Shown: positions 22,490 through 35,788 of the stretch, piece by piece | Numbering within the stretch: position 1 is the first letter of the stretch | Layout of the letters: each line of letters opens with the position of its first letter | Source of the DNA: Adenanthera pavonina | Lineage: Eukaryota > Streptophyta > Magnoliopsida > Fabales > Fabaceae | Assembly (NCBI GenBank): GCA_026686845.1 | Contig: JAIVEN010000003.1 | Location: 1,428,501-1,492,500, forward strand | Length of the DNA: 64,000 bases | Reading direction: 5' to 3' | The notes under the pieces: model-generated | What the model saw: the letters and a program-made list of their open reading frames with translations, nothing else | Database searches by the model: none | What the model was told of the DNA's origin: nothing | Program-made: the position numbers and the translations under genes

Positions 22490-24211
22490 TCAAGTATAAT
22501 ACTTCTTGACAGCATCTGCATTAACAGGTTTTGGCAATTCTCGACCTTCCATATCTGCCAGTATTAATGCACCCCCGATAAAAGCTTGTTTGACAATGTA
22601 TGGGCCTTCATAGGCAGGAGCCCATTTACCTCTACTGTCCTCTTGATTCGGTAGAATTTTCTTAAGCACCAACTCCCCAGCTTTAAACTCCCTTGGGCGA
22701 AGCTTTTTATCAAATGCTCTTGCTACCCTTCTCTGGTACAATTGACCATGACATATTGCTTTGAGTCTTCTTCCTTCAATCATATTCAACTGTTCAAATC
22801 GATTTTGCGCCCATTCACTTTCTTCTATCTCGGCCTCGGCCATTACTCTTAAGGATGGGATTTCTACTTCGATAGGTGTGACTGCTTCCATCCCGTAAAC
22901 CAAGGAAGAAGGAGTTGCTCCTGTAGAGGTTCATACTGTAGTACGGTATCCCTACAAGGCATAGGGGAGCATTTCATGCCAATATCTATAGGTCACCGTC
23001 ATTTTCCCTAGAATCTTCTTAATGTTCTTATTGGCTGCCTCTACTGCCCCATTCATTTGTGGTCGATATGGCGCAGAATTGTGGTGTTTGATCTTGAAGC
23101 GCTCGCACAATTTCTTGACCTCAGTCCCATTCAAGTTCGGACCATTGTCGGTGATGATTCTCTCCGGTAAACCATAGCAACAAACTATATTGGTCTTTAA
23201 GAAACGAACAAAGGTCCTCTGAGTGATGGCGGGGAAAGAACTTGCCTCTACCCATTTGGTGAAATAGTCGATGGCAACAAGGATGAAGCGATGCCTGTTT
23301 GAAGCTTTTGGATTGATGGGGCCAATTATATCGATGCCCCACATGGAGAAGGGCCAAGGTGATACCAGAGTATGTAGCGGTACTGGAGGTGCATTGATTC
23401 TATTGGCGTAAACTTGGCATTTATGGCATTTCCGTACATACTCGATGCAATCTGTTTCCATCGTCATCCAGAAATAACCACACCTTTGGATCTGCTTAGT
23501 CATTGTGTGCCCATTCGCATGGGTGCCGCATATTCTTTCATGAATTTCTGTCATGATCTTTTGTGCTTCACCTGAATCAACACAATGGAGGAGGACACCG
23601 TCATACCCTCTCTTGTATAGAACATTAGCACTGATGAAAAAATTCATGGCCAAACGCCGCAATGTTTTCTTATCATTTTCTGTTGCCCCTGTCGGATATG
23701 TTCCATCAGCCACATAGGCCTTAATATCGTGGAACCATGGGAGCTTGTCTTGTTCTTCTTCAACAGAGAAGCAGTGAGCGGGCAGGTTTCTGGCTTTCAC
23801 TTGAATAGGATTGATGTGGATTCCGCAGTCCAGTCGAATCATTGCCGCCAAAGTAGCAAGTGCGTCAGCAAATCTATTCTTGTCTCGGGTCAGATGATGA
23901 AAGCTAACGGCTTCAAACTGCTTGACCATTTCTGCCAATAACTCTTGATACGGGATTAGCTTTGAGTCCTTGGTCCGCCATTTACCAGTTACTTGGTGAA
24001 TAATAAGGGCCGAGTCACCATATACCTCCAGGCATTTCACTTCGAGATCGATAGCCGCCTTCAGGCCACCGACACAAGCTTCATACTCTGCTACATTATT
24101 AGTGCACTCAAATTCGAGCTTAATGGCAACAGGAAATTGCTTTCCCTCTGGGGAGACCAGCACGGCTCCTACGCCGTTCCCGTGCATATTTGCTGCCCCG
24201 TCAAAGTACAT
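22490..24211 (-). pseudogene. Gypsy second RNase H and integrase region
   Basis: The first part (from MYFDGAANMHG) is an additional RNase H domain with DGAAN, EYEA and a late DALA block. Integrase follows: a zinc-binding HxxxH...CxxC (CHKCQ) region near 23420-23520, then the D-D-E core (GIDIIGP near 23320, TDNGPN near 23140, GAVEAANK near 23030), and a C-terminal part up to KKYYT. Breaks: the domain is separated from RT by an in-frame TAA at 24212-24214, and two in-frame stops (TAG at about 22952, TGA near 22937) interrupt the integrase. Not functional as it stands. Confidence 0.88.
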
Positions 24212-25760
24212 TTACCACCTCTTTTCTTCTCCATTATGTTCTTCTTCGTCTTCCTCGACCGAATTTATATCTTCGTCAGGGAAATGGAAATCTAACGGCT
24301 GATAGCCCTCTAAGGGATTCTCTGCTAAATGGTCAGCTATGGTGCTTCCTTTGACGGCTTTTTGAGTCATATGTTTTATATCATACTCAGATAATACCAC
24401 TTGCCATTTTGAGACCCTTCCTGCTACCTGTGGGCTCTCGAAAATATATTTCAACGGATCCATCCTGGAAATCAACCATGTAGTGTAGCAGAGCATGTAC
24501 TGTCTCAATCTTCTGGTTGCCCATACGAGCGCATAACATGTCTTCTCGATCATAGGGTAACGTGCCTCATAATTATTGAACTTCTTGCTCAGGTAGTAAA
24601 TTGCTTGTTTCTTCCTTCCTGACTCATCATGCTGGCCCAGAACAGCCCCCATGGATTCGGAGAGGACCGTCAAATATAAGATTAATGGGCGGCCTGGTGA
24701 CGGCGGAACTAAAACAGGTGGTTTCAGCAAATAATCCTTGATTTTATCAAAAGCTTGCTGGCAATTGTTATCCCACTTCCCAGGGTGGTTTTTCCTCAAT
24801 AGTTTAAAGATCGGTTCACACGTAGCTGTCAGATTGGCGATGAATCGGGCAATGTAGTTCAGTCGCCCCAGAAAACTTCTAACCTCCTTTTCTGTTTTTG
24901 GGGGAGTCATTTCGCGGATAGCCTTGACCTTATCGGGATCGACCTCTATTCCTTTTTTGCTGACAATGAAGCCCAACAACTTCCCTGATAACGCTCCGAA
25001 GACACACTTCTTCGGGTTCAACCTCAACTGGTACTTGCGTAGCCTCTCAAACAACTTTCTGAGGACGGTGACGTGACTTTCATTCTGCGCAGATTTGGCT
25101 ACCATATCATCCACGTATACCTCAATTTCCTTGTGCATCATATCATGGAACAAGGCAACCATAGCCCTTTGATAAGTGGCTCCAGCATTCTTCAAACCAA
25201 ACGGCTTGACACGATAGCAATAGGTTCCCCACTGTGTGATGAAAGTAGTTTTTTCTTTGTCATCCCCGTACATGGGGATCTGATTGTACCCGGAATATCC
25301 ATCCATAAAGGAGTACCTATAGCTTCGAGCAGTATTATCTACCAGAATATCGATGTGGGGCAAAGGAAAGTCATCTTTCGGACTTGCTTCATTTAATTTT
25401 CGATAGTCCACACACATCCGAATTTTGCCATCCTTCTTGGGCACAGGGACAATGTTTGCCACCCATTGAGGATATTTGGCGACCTCTAAAAATCCTGCCT
25501 CTAGCTGTTTCGTGACTTCATCTTTAACCTGCAGTGATGTTTCTGTAGCCATTCTCCTCAATTTCTGCTTCTTTGGCTCGGCGTTTGGGAACAATGGAAT
25601 TTTGTGAGATGCGATGCCGGGATCCAATCCAGCATATCTTTGTAAGACCACGCGAATATATCTAAATATTCTTTGAAGAGCTCCATCATCAATTCACGCT
25701 CCAGATTATCTACAATCCTGAGTTCTTTCTTATCCTCTTCAGTTCCCATATTAATAGTCT
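24212..25760 (-). pseudogene. Gypsy reverse transcriptase and RNase H region
   Basis: The RT has the usual order: NIVPVPKKDGKIRMCVDYRK, then PLPHID, FMDGYSGYNQI, and the catalytic YVDD near 25105-25115, followed by FLGRLNYIARF and an RNase H-like part with ILYLTVLSESMGAVLGQ. The upstream linker (GTEEDKKELRI...) is in other frames, so there are frame changes near 25775 and 25630. It ends at an in-frame TAA at 24212-24214 just before the second RNase H. The RT active site itself is unbroken. Confidence 0.9.
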
Positions 25761-28700
25761 CTATTGTCTCTTCATGTGGGAGATTCCCTCCTTTTCTGCT
25801 TCGAGTAATTTGGCAAATGCCTGAATATCCTCTTCGTCGTTGAGCTCAGAGCTATGCATATCAATGGCAACAAGTGAATCATCTGTCGAGGGCCTTGCAT
25901 TTTCCATGTCGGTCACGGATTCAGCAGAGGCCAAATCCTCTAAAGCCACGACATCGTCTGCATCCTCAAACTCCCAATTCGATAGTGGTACGTCTGAGGT
26001 ATCAGCTATAATCCAGGTGTTAATGCCCGAGCCTTTATCATTACTAGGTGCGACCATCGAGATTACTGGTTGATTGATAACTTCAGCTGGCTTGGGGAAT
26101 GTTTCATGAAGGTGGGGGATTTCTAGCTTCTCACCCCTTTTCTTGCCGAGTGAGGGTTCTTCTTCGGAGCTCTCTTTAGTATGACCATATCCCAGTCCCT
26201 GACGCTTGGGGTTACTTGGTAAACATAAGGGTTGACGGATACCCTGCAGGTGTGTGCCCAGTCCTTTACTCTGTTCAAACCCGCTCCTTTCCATGATTTT
26301 GGTGATAACGGAGTTGATGTCTGCCTTACTACTCTGGGCAGTCTCAAACTCCAGGCCTTGGAACATTGGGCCGTCTTCCTGTTCTGCCACTTCGATGTAT
26401 GGGAGGGAGCTAGGCTTGCTTACCAATATCTCCTCCTCCCCTTTGATCACAACTATCTTTCCTTCCCAAACGAATTTGACTTTCTGATGAAGAGTAGATG
26501 GTACCGCACCTGCTGAATGGATCCATGGTCTCCCGAGCAGCATTGTGTAGGTGGAATTTATGTCCATGAGCAGGAAATCTACCATAAACACACAAGGCCT
26601 AATTTCCAGGGGTAACTGTAAAGCGCCCAGCACTTTGGTTCGGGACCCGTCAAAACCCCTAGCGACCACATCACTACTTTGAACTTCCGCCATATCTATA
26701 TCCAGCGACTTGAGCGTCGTTAAAGGGAGAACATTGAGCGCAGAACCGCCATCAATCAGCACCCTAGCGACGACGTATCCGCCGCTCTTCAAGGTGATAT
26801 GTAAAGCTTTCGTATTACGAGCGGCATCTGTTATGATTTCCTCTTCTGAAAAGGAAATCGTGGACACCATTCTTGAGATATTCATGATACTTGCTACTTT
26901 TTCTGGGGTGATGCTTGGTTGTACGTACGCTTCATCGAGTACTTTTTGTAGGGTTCGGCGGTGCACCTCAGAGCTTAGAATTAGTGCCAGTATGGAAATT
27001 CGAGCCGGGGTTTTCTTAAGTTGATTCACGATGTTGTAATCACTCTGCTTCATTATCTTCAAGAATTCCTCATCCCCCGTGACTGCTTTTTCTTGGGTAG
27101 TCCCTTCGGGATTATCTTCCTTAGCCTCCGTTTCCTTCTCCTTCTTTTTCCCCTCAGACGGAAGATATACTCTCCCACTTCGAGTAATTCCCCCAGGGCC
27201 GGTTATATTTGACACTGCTTGAGGGTTTTTCTCCGCCCCCCTTAAACCACTTTGCGTATATTCAATGATACCATTATACCTCCAAGGGACCGCCTTGTTA
27301 TCGTTGTAAGGAAAAGGTGCAGGTATATTTATGGTCAGCGTGGGCTGCTTTGGACTTGTAGTTGTAAGGGCCGCTGAGCTTGTCGGGACTGGAGAACTTG
27401 GAGGTAGCTCGTTGATGACGAAAGATACTGGCCCCGGGTCTCTTCGAGAGGTTAGTTCCTTGACAACTAACTCGATAGACCTCATTTCCACCATATTAAT
27501 CTCTTCATTATTTTTGCTTGATGTGATGACCCCTAAGGCTATCATTTTCCTCACTTCTTCCTTAAACTGAGGGCATTGTTCAATGTCATGACTAGCTTTA
27601 CGCCGATGATACTTGCAATATGTTCTCGCACATTCCTCCTCTGTTGAGCGATTTCCTTCGACACCCTCCAACTCATACCCGGCTTCTTTCAAGTAGGCAT
27701 ATAAAACATCGCACGGAACCTTGACATCCTCAAAGCTCTCGAAAGTGTCAACTTCTGTGTAGATGACATTTACTTGTCCTTGGTGAGTAGGCAATGGATT
27801 GGAAGTGATGCTAGAGCTCTCTCCCGTCTTAAGCTGGATGTGATTAGAGTCAATTAAGCTTCACACGTTCCGTTTGAAAGTGACACAATCTTCTATTGAA
27901 TGCCCGGGCACTCCCATATGATATTCACAGATTATGTTAGGGTTATACCAGGCTGGGTACGGGGGAGGTATCGGCCTAGAGGATTTTGGTCCAAGCAATT
28001 TGGCCTCATATAATTTATGATACAATTCCGCGTTCGTCATACCAAAGTTGGGCCATGGCCGATTGTCTTGGCGGGGAACATTTTGCTGCCCTCTTCCTTG
28101 GGTTCTTTGGCCATACCCTGGACTTGTTTGGAATGACCTTGGATGTTCTCCTCCCAGTTGGTATGTGACGGGTTGTTTTGTGGGGGACGGCTTCGTGTTT
28201 TGAACGTAGTTCACGCTCCCTTCCTTTCTCTTAGTATCCTGGGCTTTCCGAGCATTGGCACTTGCTTGAGGTGATGGGATTTTCCCCTCCCGCATGTCTG
28301 TGTCGATCCTTTCCCCGACTTTCAGTAAATTGGCAAAATCATCAGTATACGTGCCTACCATGTACTGGTAGAAGGGTTCTGGTAGGGTGCGGATAAAGTA
28401 TGAGCAAACTTCATCAGGTTCCATGATAGGTCTGACTTGCGAAGCCAACACTCTCCATCTTTGAGCATATTCTTTGAAGGTCTCCGTGGACTTCTTACTC
28501 ATGGCTTTTAACTATTCTCTAGTGGGGGCGATGTCGAGATTGAATTTGTACTATTTCATAAAAGCCTCGGTAAGATTGCTCCATCTTCGGATCCTCATTC
28601 TATCCAACTGCATGTACCATTGCAGCGCGACGCCTGTTAAACTCTCCGGGAATATATGGATGTAGAACTTTTCATCCTGAGACCAGACCGACATCTTGAT

Positions 28701-29402
28701 GCAATACGATTTCAAGTGGTATACTGGATTACCACTGCCATCATATTTATCAAAGTCAGGTACTTTGAACTTCTTGGGTATGACTACCTCAGGGGTCAGG
28801 CATAGTTCGTTTAATTCCAAGGACCCAAAGGTGTTCAGCCCCTGCAGAGTCTTTAGCTGCTCTTTCAACTCTCCCAATTCATCCTTCAGTTCTTTATCTC
28901 TGTTTGTTAGCGTTGGGATTTGGAAAGTATACACAGGGTCTTCACCTGGGTATTCTAATTCTCTTGCCGTCCCCTTTTCGGAACCTTGTTTCTCAAAGAC
29001 CGACATATGTGGGTTTCTTGTCTGATGGGCATCCGTTGGTTGTCCTTCTTTCTCCACTGCCCCAGGTGAATCAGAGGCCACCTCAATATTAGGCGGGGCG
29101 GGATTCGAAGCGCTTGGTGTTTCGTGGGTATTTTTACCCTTCAACAACTCAGTCAACAGTTTTAATGTGGCATTCATCTCGGCCATTTGCGTTTCCATTG
29201 TGGTTATTCGATCGTTGACCACAGTTGATCCCACTTCAGCTTCCTGATTCCCTTCCATGCTTTCGTTTTCAGATGCCCGACTACGTGACCGCGTGTTATA
29301 GACCCTTGTTGGTGGGATCTGGTCAGAATATTTTTTTCTTTGGGGGCGCAATGTTGTTTTACCTGCTTTAACAGAATAAATTATTAATTTTAACAAGTTC
29401 AA
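25761..29402 (-). pseudogene. Gypsy gag-protease polyprotein region, with G-patch
   Basis: One frame runs from about 29402 to 25761, broken by in-frame stops: two TAG between 28503 and 28551 and one TGA at 27861-27863. The gag part has an acidic N-terminal coiled-coil region (DKELKDELGELKEQLKTLQG) and the retrotransposon-gag core (FDKYDGSGNPVYHLKSY ... EYAQRWRVLASQV), then Cys/His knuckle-like CEYHMGVPGHSIEDC and CKYHRRKASHDIEQC. The aspartic protease carries DGGSALNV (near 26735-26755) and LLGRPW. Further on is a G-patch-like stretch (GFEQSKGLGTHLQG, about 26250-26310). It stops at 25761; pol continues in another frame. Confidence 0.87.
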
Positions 29403-29694
29403 TTAGTTGAATTACCTTTTCTTTGTCCTATCATGTGAAATATCTTGCATTGCGTTGGCATAGGGGTTTTGACGTGTTAAAGGCCCTTTAATTCCTCCTA
29501 AGGATCTAGCGCCTCAGGGGAGTTTAAAGTTGACTATCATATAAGAAGGATCTTGAATCCCATCCTTATTATAGTCACAGATGACGGATCAGGAGATAGT
29601 TGCGTAAGTAGAGATTGATAATTGCATTAATCTTGAAAAAGTCTTACAAACTTAACATTCATATAGCATTACATTATCAGAACTTCATTAAACA
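29403..29694 (-). other. Gypsy non-coding gap between ORF1 and gag
   Basis: About 290 bp without an open frame. Some Ogre-type elements splice an intron in the coding region; nothing here proves that. Confidence 0.4.
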
Positions 29695-31488
29695 TTAAAG
29701 TTCACTTATGATGCGGGTGCATAACGCGAAAAATTCTGTGATCTCAGGCGGAGTATTCATCGGGTTAACCATGCCTTCAGCGCGCCTAAACTCCCAAGCG
29801 AAGCTTGGAATTGCCTCATTGGTGAGTGTGATCATCCTTTTGCACCTTTCCATCCATTCTTTGGTCTCTTCAGTTCTGTCAAGGTATAGAGATCTCCACT
29901 TATCGGTATCCTCTGTTTGCTGGTTAAGCTTGTCCACTAAATTCTGAATTGCTTCCGCGGTACTTCCCCGTACCATGGATAGTTCATCCGTCCGCTTTTG
30001 CAGTAACTTGGTGAGTGATCGGACCTCTTGTTGCAAGTCATCAATAAAGCTGTCTTCCACCGCCCGCTTTTCGAGTGCATTTTTAGCTTTTGCCAACTTC
30101 ATCAGTCGGGCCTTGCTGTTTATTGATTCTGTCTCCTTGTCTCTCAGACTATTCCTTAACTTCCTATTTTCTTCTTTCAGCCTTTTAACTTCAGCAATTC
30201 TTTCAAGGTCTCTAGCCCGTTTCTCCCCTGCTAATTCATTCTTCAAGGCGGTGCATTCTTCTTGGAGGCGGGTTAACTCCTCTTTGTCCTTGGAGCTTTC
30301 TCCTTGCAGTTCCTGTATTTCCCTTTCCCTTACAGCAAGACGCTTCCTTATCTCCCCATTAATTATGGATATATTATTCCCACACAGTGGGTCTTGGGAA
30401 GCGTATGTGGGGTTAATTCCAGCTATCTTTCCTTTCAGCCATGCCTCATACTCTGAAGTAGGGTTGACTTGCCTTTTACCCAACTCAGCCCTTCCCTTGT
30501 AGATTATTTCGTTCTGGGCCTCTTTAGCATTTAGGCATAGCGCCTTCATTTCCTCGTCCGTGTGATTAACGTATATGGCCCGTACCTCATCGGCTGAAGG
30601 AATCGTCTGGAGATATGCAAGTTGTCTCAGTGCGATAGCTGGGTTATAGTTGATGGCACCTCTAGGTCCGATCAATGGTACATTTGGGAAGTTACCACAG
30701 CAATAAATAATTTCTTCCTCCCACCACCAATCTACTTTCCATAAGAAAGTTTCTCTGTTATCACCCTCAATAAATTTCTGTATCCATTCCTTTGGGCTCA
30801 AATGATCGAAAGCCCGAGGAGGGGTAAATGCCGTGAGAGGATTGCTGTCCAGATCTTGTTGTTTTCGAAAGGGGCGCTCCTTCCCATACCAGTGGCTTAG
30901 CATCCATATATCCAGGATGGCAAGACAACACCTTATTTTACCTTTCTACTTTGAGTGGCAGTGGGTCAATGTCCTATACGTCTCTGCTAAAATTGCGGGC
31001 ACTGGGTTAACTTGGCGGTCTTCTACCTTCTGAAACATGCTGATAGCTTCCATGTCAATTACTCCGGCTGTGTATGGGAAGATGATGGTCCCATAAATGG
31101 CCATTGCAAAGACTCTACAAAAAGTACTCCATTCCTACTTTTCTGCGAGTCTCTCTAAGTGGTTTTCGACGTCATGTCTGGAGATACCCCCGCCTGGGCC
31201 TCGATGCACTATTCGTACTGCTTCTGGGGCAACTCCCAATAGCCTCGATATGGTCTTTCGGGCCGGTAATCCTTCCAATCCCGTGTATATGGCTGAATTT
31301 TCTTTAATGGGCATCCTTAGGATCTCGCCATACTCCTCCAATGTTGGGGTGATTTGGAAGTTAGGGAACATGAAGCATCTGAGTGAGGCATCCCAATACT
31401 GATATAGCTCAATTAGCGCTTCGGTGTGTACGGGTACCTTTAAAAGATCTAGTATATTACCGTATATTCTTCTAAATTCCCATTGCAC
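29695..31488 (-). pseudogene. Gypsy ORF1 upstream of gag (Ogre-type accessory protein)
   Basis: 598 codons in one frame from MQWEFRRIYGN to CTRIISEL, broken by two in-frame TAG codons (31135-31137 and near 30945). The N-terminal third (LRCFMFPNFQITPTLEEYGE, LLG...IVHRGPG) resembles the plant-mobile-domain-like ORF1 of Ogre/Tat elements. The middle has W-rich segments (WKVDWWWEEE), and the last half is a long coiled coil (EREIQELQGESSKDKEELTR ... KNALEKRAVEDSFIDDLQQE). The role of ORF1 in this lineage is unknown. Confidence 0.8.
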
Positions 31489-32875
31489 GCGTCCTCAGAT
31501 GTGTTTACTTAATTAGACCAACTTATCTAGCGGTTGAATTTCCAGTGTGAGTTTGATGCCCTTGTTTCTGTACGTCTTTCCAGTGGGTGCCTGATCTTGA
31601 CTACCTCTTAACGCCATTACCCTTATGCCAATTGCTAATGCTGGATATATCACCTGCCCATTATAAGAAAAAGATAACTCATAAGACCTCTTTTTATTAG
31701 GTGTCAATTTTCCTCCAGTGACTCGCAGTCTCTGTGAAAATTTAACAAGTATTGGCTTACATAAAATCCAGAATTCTATGCAACCAAGGCTATGTGCATT
31801 GTTTGTTTTCATTTTTTCATTTTTTTCTTATTATTGTTATTATTTTTAGATTACTTCCTGTGATTAGACTGTTTATTAATTCATGGCTTAGGGTAAACTT
31901 CATGCTATAATGCAACAATGATGCATGGACTCAATGCTAAACTAGGGTTGGAGACCCCGCAGCTTGAAGTTGGATTTTTAATGCAGTCACCTTCATTGCC
32001 TCGTATCAGCTCATAATGACATGTGATACTTGCTCTGGTGAAGGTAACAATTTGTCACCGTTCTCAAGATAGGTTATAATGTTGACATGTCATGATGCAT
32101 GAGAAGAAAGGAATGTGCTCTCATGTGTCTTATTCAGGGTGAATCCTGGGCAGGGTCTTTTTACCCTAAGTAGTTGGGCATTAACTAATAGGTTAGCCAC
32201 TAATCTGCTTACTAGCGTGCATGGTTTCACGGTGGTTCTATTGCTCTCAAAAGGTCCCCAAGTTGCCCCCACCATATGGTGAGGATCTTATTCGACAAGT
32301 ACAATTCTCCAAAGGCTCCAAAGCTCCTTGGGAACTGCACTTGTTGCATAAGATACAACCTGAGTGAAGTCTTCATAGTAACCGTCATGAGTTCAAAAAC
32401 CCATAAGGAAACCATTACAAACTTCCACTAGCCTAGGGTGCTCACAGACCCGGGTATAGGGCCCAAAATGTGTGTGAGGAGAACTGTGTCTGTGCGCAAT
32501 GTGTGAGGAGAGCATACAAACCTGTGAAAATGTATTCATGCATTAACCAATCCCCACCTATCAAACAAGTCACAATTGCAGGATAGAAATACAGCAGATA
32601 AAGTCATCTACCCTAAGGTTCAATCCACATGTTATCTATCCTAAGACATGTTATTCAAACAACAAATAAATAGGGAGGCATGTGAGAACAATGTAAGTCA
32701 CATTACTTACACTATGGCATGTTATTCAAACAAGAGATGAATAAAGAAGCATGTGAATAAACAAAATTAATTTATGTTCTCACACACAGCAAGCAACAAT
32801 TAAGAGAAAAACCAAAATAAATATAAAGCCATATTATAAACACAATTAACGTATGTAGGCTTGACTCTCGAATGT
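31489..32875 (-). other. Gypsy 5' leader
   Basis: About 1.4 kb between the primer site and ORF1. No coding domain recognised; short open frames look incidental. Long leaders are common in this lineage. Confidence 0.5.
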
Positions 32876-32893
32876 CCCCAGTGGAGTCGCCAA
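32876..32893 (-). promoter_or_regulatory. Primer-binding site of the gypsy element
   Basis: The minus strand reads TGGCGACTCCACTGGGGA, two bases inside the 5' LTR edge. The plus strand, ending GGAGTCGCCA, looks like the 3' end of a tRNA with CCA. Ogre/Tat elements are known to use tRNA-Arg; the match here was not checked against tRNA sequences. Confidence 0.7.
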
Positions 32894-32895
32894 GT

Positions 32896-33747
32896 TGTCG
32901 CACCCGGAAAAATGCGACGGAAGGAAAAAAGAGAACAAATCTGGTTTTTAAGTGAAAACCGACTTGTGAGGAGTCGCCACCAAAATTTTGAGGAAAATCT
33001 TAGGAAACCGAATTAAAAAGGAAAGGATAGTCTGTGTAACCAGAGCTGGATTCGGGAGTCGATTGTGCGTGGGGAAGGTGTTAGGCACCCCACGACACCT
33101 GTTCCTAGGAACGGTTACCCTACGTTGATTGTGTAAATTAATATGGCTTAAAAATATATTTTGGTTTTCCTTTTATAATTCACATGCGAGAAAGTGGATA
33201 GAGAAAAAAGAAATTAAGAAAATTTGGATAATAGAATAAGGAAGATAAATTACTTTAGAAATTAAGAAGATTTAAAAATGGGAAAAAGGGATTTAAGAAA
33301 ATAAATTAGGAAATATTTATTAAATTAAGGGAAAAACACCAAATAAATAAGAAAATATTTATTTTTTACAAAGGCGGACTTGACCCAGGATCAGAGCCTG
33401 GGGCCTACGTACCCTGTGATGGGGATCAAAGTCCACGTAGTTCGGGGCTAAAAATGCGTGTCAGTTGGTTAATATTTTTTTAATTTTAATTTGTTTTTGT
33501 AATAAGAGAAAGTTAACGGGAAATAATTTAACTTTTTGCAAACAAAACAATTTTCTGAGATTGAGTTGGTGCGTTTTAATTTACAAAAGATAATCTAATT
33601 CCTATTATGTACTCTTATTTTATTTTGTTTGAAAGTATTTTATTATTATTATTTTTTTTTGCCATCATCATTATTATTATTATATTATTATTATTTTTTT
33701 TTATTTTATTATTATTACCTTTCCTGTATCAAAATGGGGTGTTCACA
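32896..33747 (-). repeat. 5' LTR of the gypsy element (852 bp)
   Basis: Full-length partner of the left LTR. It starts TGTCGCACC and ends GGTGTTCACA on the plus strand, followed by the CTTGT duplication at 33748-33752. Confidence 0.92.
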
Positions 33748-33752
33748 CTTGT

Positions 33753-35788
33753 CTTTTTCATATTTTTTAAACTATAGCAGAAAGTATAATACAGCGGTTA
33801 AAAGCAAGAGAAAATCCTCAAACCATATTGGAGGGGCATCGAGTCAGATCATAAACGTGACATGTCAGCAAATTAGCATATTCATTAGCCTTCCTGGAGG
33901 CATAGGCATGATTCAAGATGACAGTCCACTCTGGCATATCATAAAAAAATGTTTAATCTCATTTATAGAATTAATCATATCATAGGATGGGATCTTGAGC
34001 ACTCATTAGTAACTAATGTACGAGCATTAAAGCTTCCATAGAAATATTGAATATAGCCACTCTTTTTATGTCCTTTTCCGAGCAGATCTTCATACCCAAT
34101 AAAATCCCCAAAAGCTCGATCCAGTAGCAGGAAGGGAGCTTAGTTTTCCCATGAATAAGTCTACAAGAAGCCGCTTCATTAAACCACTTAAATGCTTGTT
34201 TGGTTTTTAATTTTATAAAAAATTAAGTTAAAATTATTATAATTTATAAAAATAAAACTTAGATAAAAATAAGTCAATTATTATTGAAGTTTGTTATAAA
34301 TATGTTTGACTAGAAAAAGAAATATAATGTTTATAAACCACAGTTTCATTTAATAAATAATAACTCAAACAAACAGCTGTAATGTGGTGTTGAAGTTTTG
34401 GTTGTGGGAGACCAACTATAAGATTCATAGCTTCCATTTTCATGTCATGAATAGTTGCTTGAGTACTAATGAAAAACAAACAGTGTCAGTTTCTCTTATA
34501 TCCTACTTTACTAGGAGTGCATCCAGCCTTCCACAATTTCTCTTGGTTTGCTTTTATCTATTCACCTCATCGTTCACAAATGACAACACAAAATGCAGAG
34601 CATTATATTTATATATATATATATATATATATAAAACAGAATATAACCCTGAAAGTTAAAAATGCTCAGCACGTGCCAAGGATATCAATTTGTGACCTAA
34701 AAGCTTCTATTCCATTCTAGAATCATATCAAGAATTATCTGCAACTTCATCAATAAAGAAAGCTGAGCTGAGCTCAGCTGGATGCTGATGTGGACGCTTT
34801 GACAGTGATGATGACTTGGACTGTAATAAAGGACGTGGATGTTAATGGATGTTTCGTTAGAAGATAAACACCGCCGCGGGCGGCCATGTATTCTCACTTT
34901 ATTTCCATGTGTCTGGGTTGTTTTGTAAAGTTCATTTGCTTTTGGCAGCTTATATGTGTATATATTTTGCTGAGATTTGGCAGCTTATATTTAATTTCTA
35001 ACATCTGGGAGGCTCAGTGCTGTTTATCCCAAAAAAAAAAGCTCATTAAGCTACAAAAATACTATTTAAAAACTTTTATAAACTAATTTACATGTCTATA
35101 TATATAAATGTTTTCTTATACATTCTATCAAGTGGAATGAGACTTGTTATAACTTATATATTTTATATTAATAATAATTTTTAAAAAATTTAAAAATTTC
35201 TTTCTTCACTTAAAGCATCTGGTATTCTAAATAACTTTTAATTACACTTGATATAATCCCATTACCAGTTAAATCAAATATTTGATAATAAAGAATATAA
35301 GTTCTTTTGCTCTTCTATGATTTTTCTTCTTTCTATTTTTTTTAATCTCTCTGGTAAATTTGCATAACATAATTGCACTAGACATGGAAAATGTAGTACT
35401 AAAAATACAAAATTAGATTAATTAATGGAAAAATATTAAACTATGCGAATTCTATAAAAAATCAAAATAAATAGTATTGTTGGGAGGGAAGAAAGTGAAA
35501 ATTCAAATTGAGGATGTGATTTTCTTTTCTTTGGAAGAGGAGTATTTTAAGCGGATAACAAATATTAATTTTTCTTAAGGTATGAAGGTAAAAGGTAAAC
35601 CCCTCTGAATTAGGTTTAATTAATATATACACAAAAATTGAAAATTAAATCTCAACTATTTGTATGGGGATAAAAGTCATTCTATGCACAACATTCTAGG
35701 TTGGTTTTTTCTTAAAATAAAAGTAATAGTATATTTCATTAGGAAATTTCAATCAAATGACAACGAGATTCAATAATAAAAATAAATT
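33753..35788. other. Displaced former upstream DNA of P450-3 and spacer
   Basis: Before the gypsy insertion, 33753 onward adjoined 19460, so this stretch holds the original distal promoter of P450-3. It contains a (TA)n run at 34606-34634 and a G/C-rich patch near 34872-34884. No gene is seen. Confidence 0.45.

Larger units (their letters stand above)
19461..33752 (-). mobile_element. Ty3/gypsy retrotransposon, Tat/Ogre type, with 5-bp target duplication
   Basis: A 14.3-kb element bounded by LTRs (19466-20326 and 32896-33747) that begin TG and end CA, flanked by a perfect CTTGT duplication (19461-19465, 33748-33752). Coding polarity is minus. In element order: 5' LTR (right), primer site, leader, ORF1, gag-protease, RT-RNase H, second RNase H plus integrase, a non-coding repeat-rich tail, purine tract, 3' LTR (left). 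An extra ORF upstream of gag and a second RNase H before integrase are hallmarks of the Tat/Ogre lineage. All coding blocks have premature stops or frameshifts, so the copy is not autonomous. The LTRs are very similar apart from a 10-bp indel near 20302 and scattered substitutions, so insertion is fairly recent. Confidence 0.93.

Noticed and set aside
22490..29402. Plus-strand open frames over 60 codons opposite the gypsy genes
   Set aside because: Shadows of the minus-strand polyprotein without domains.
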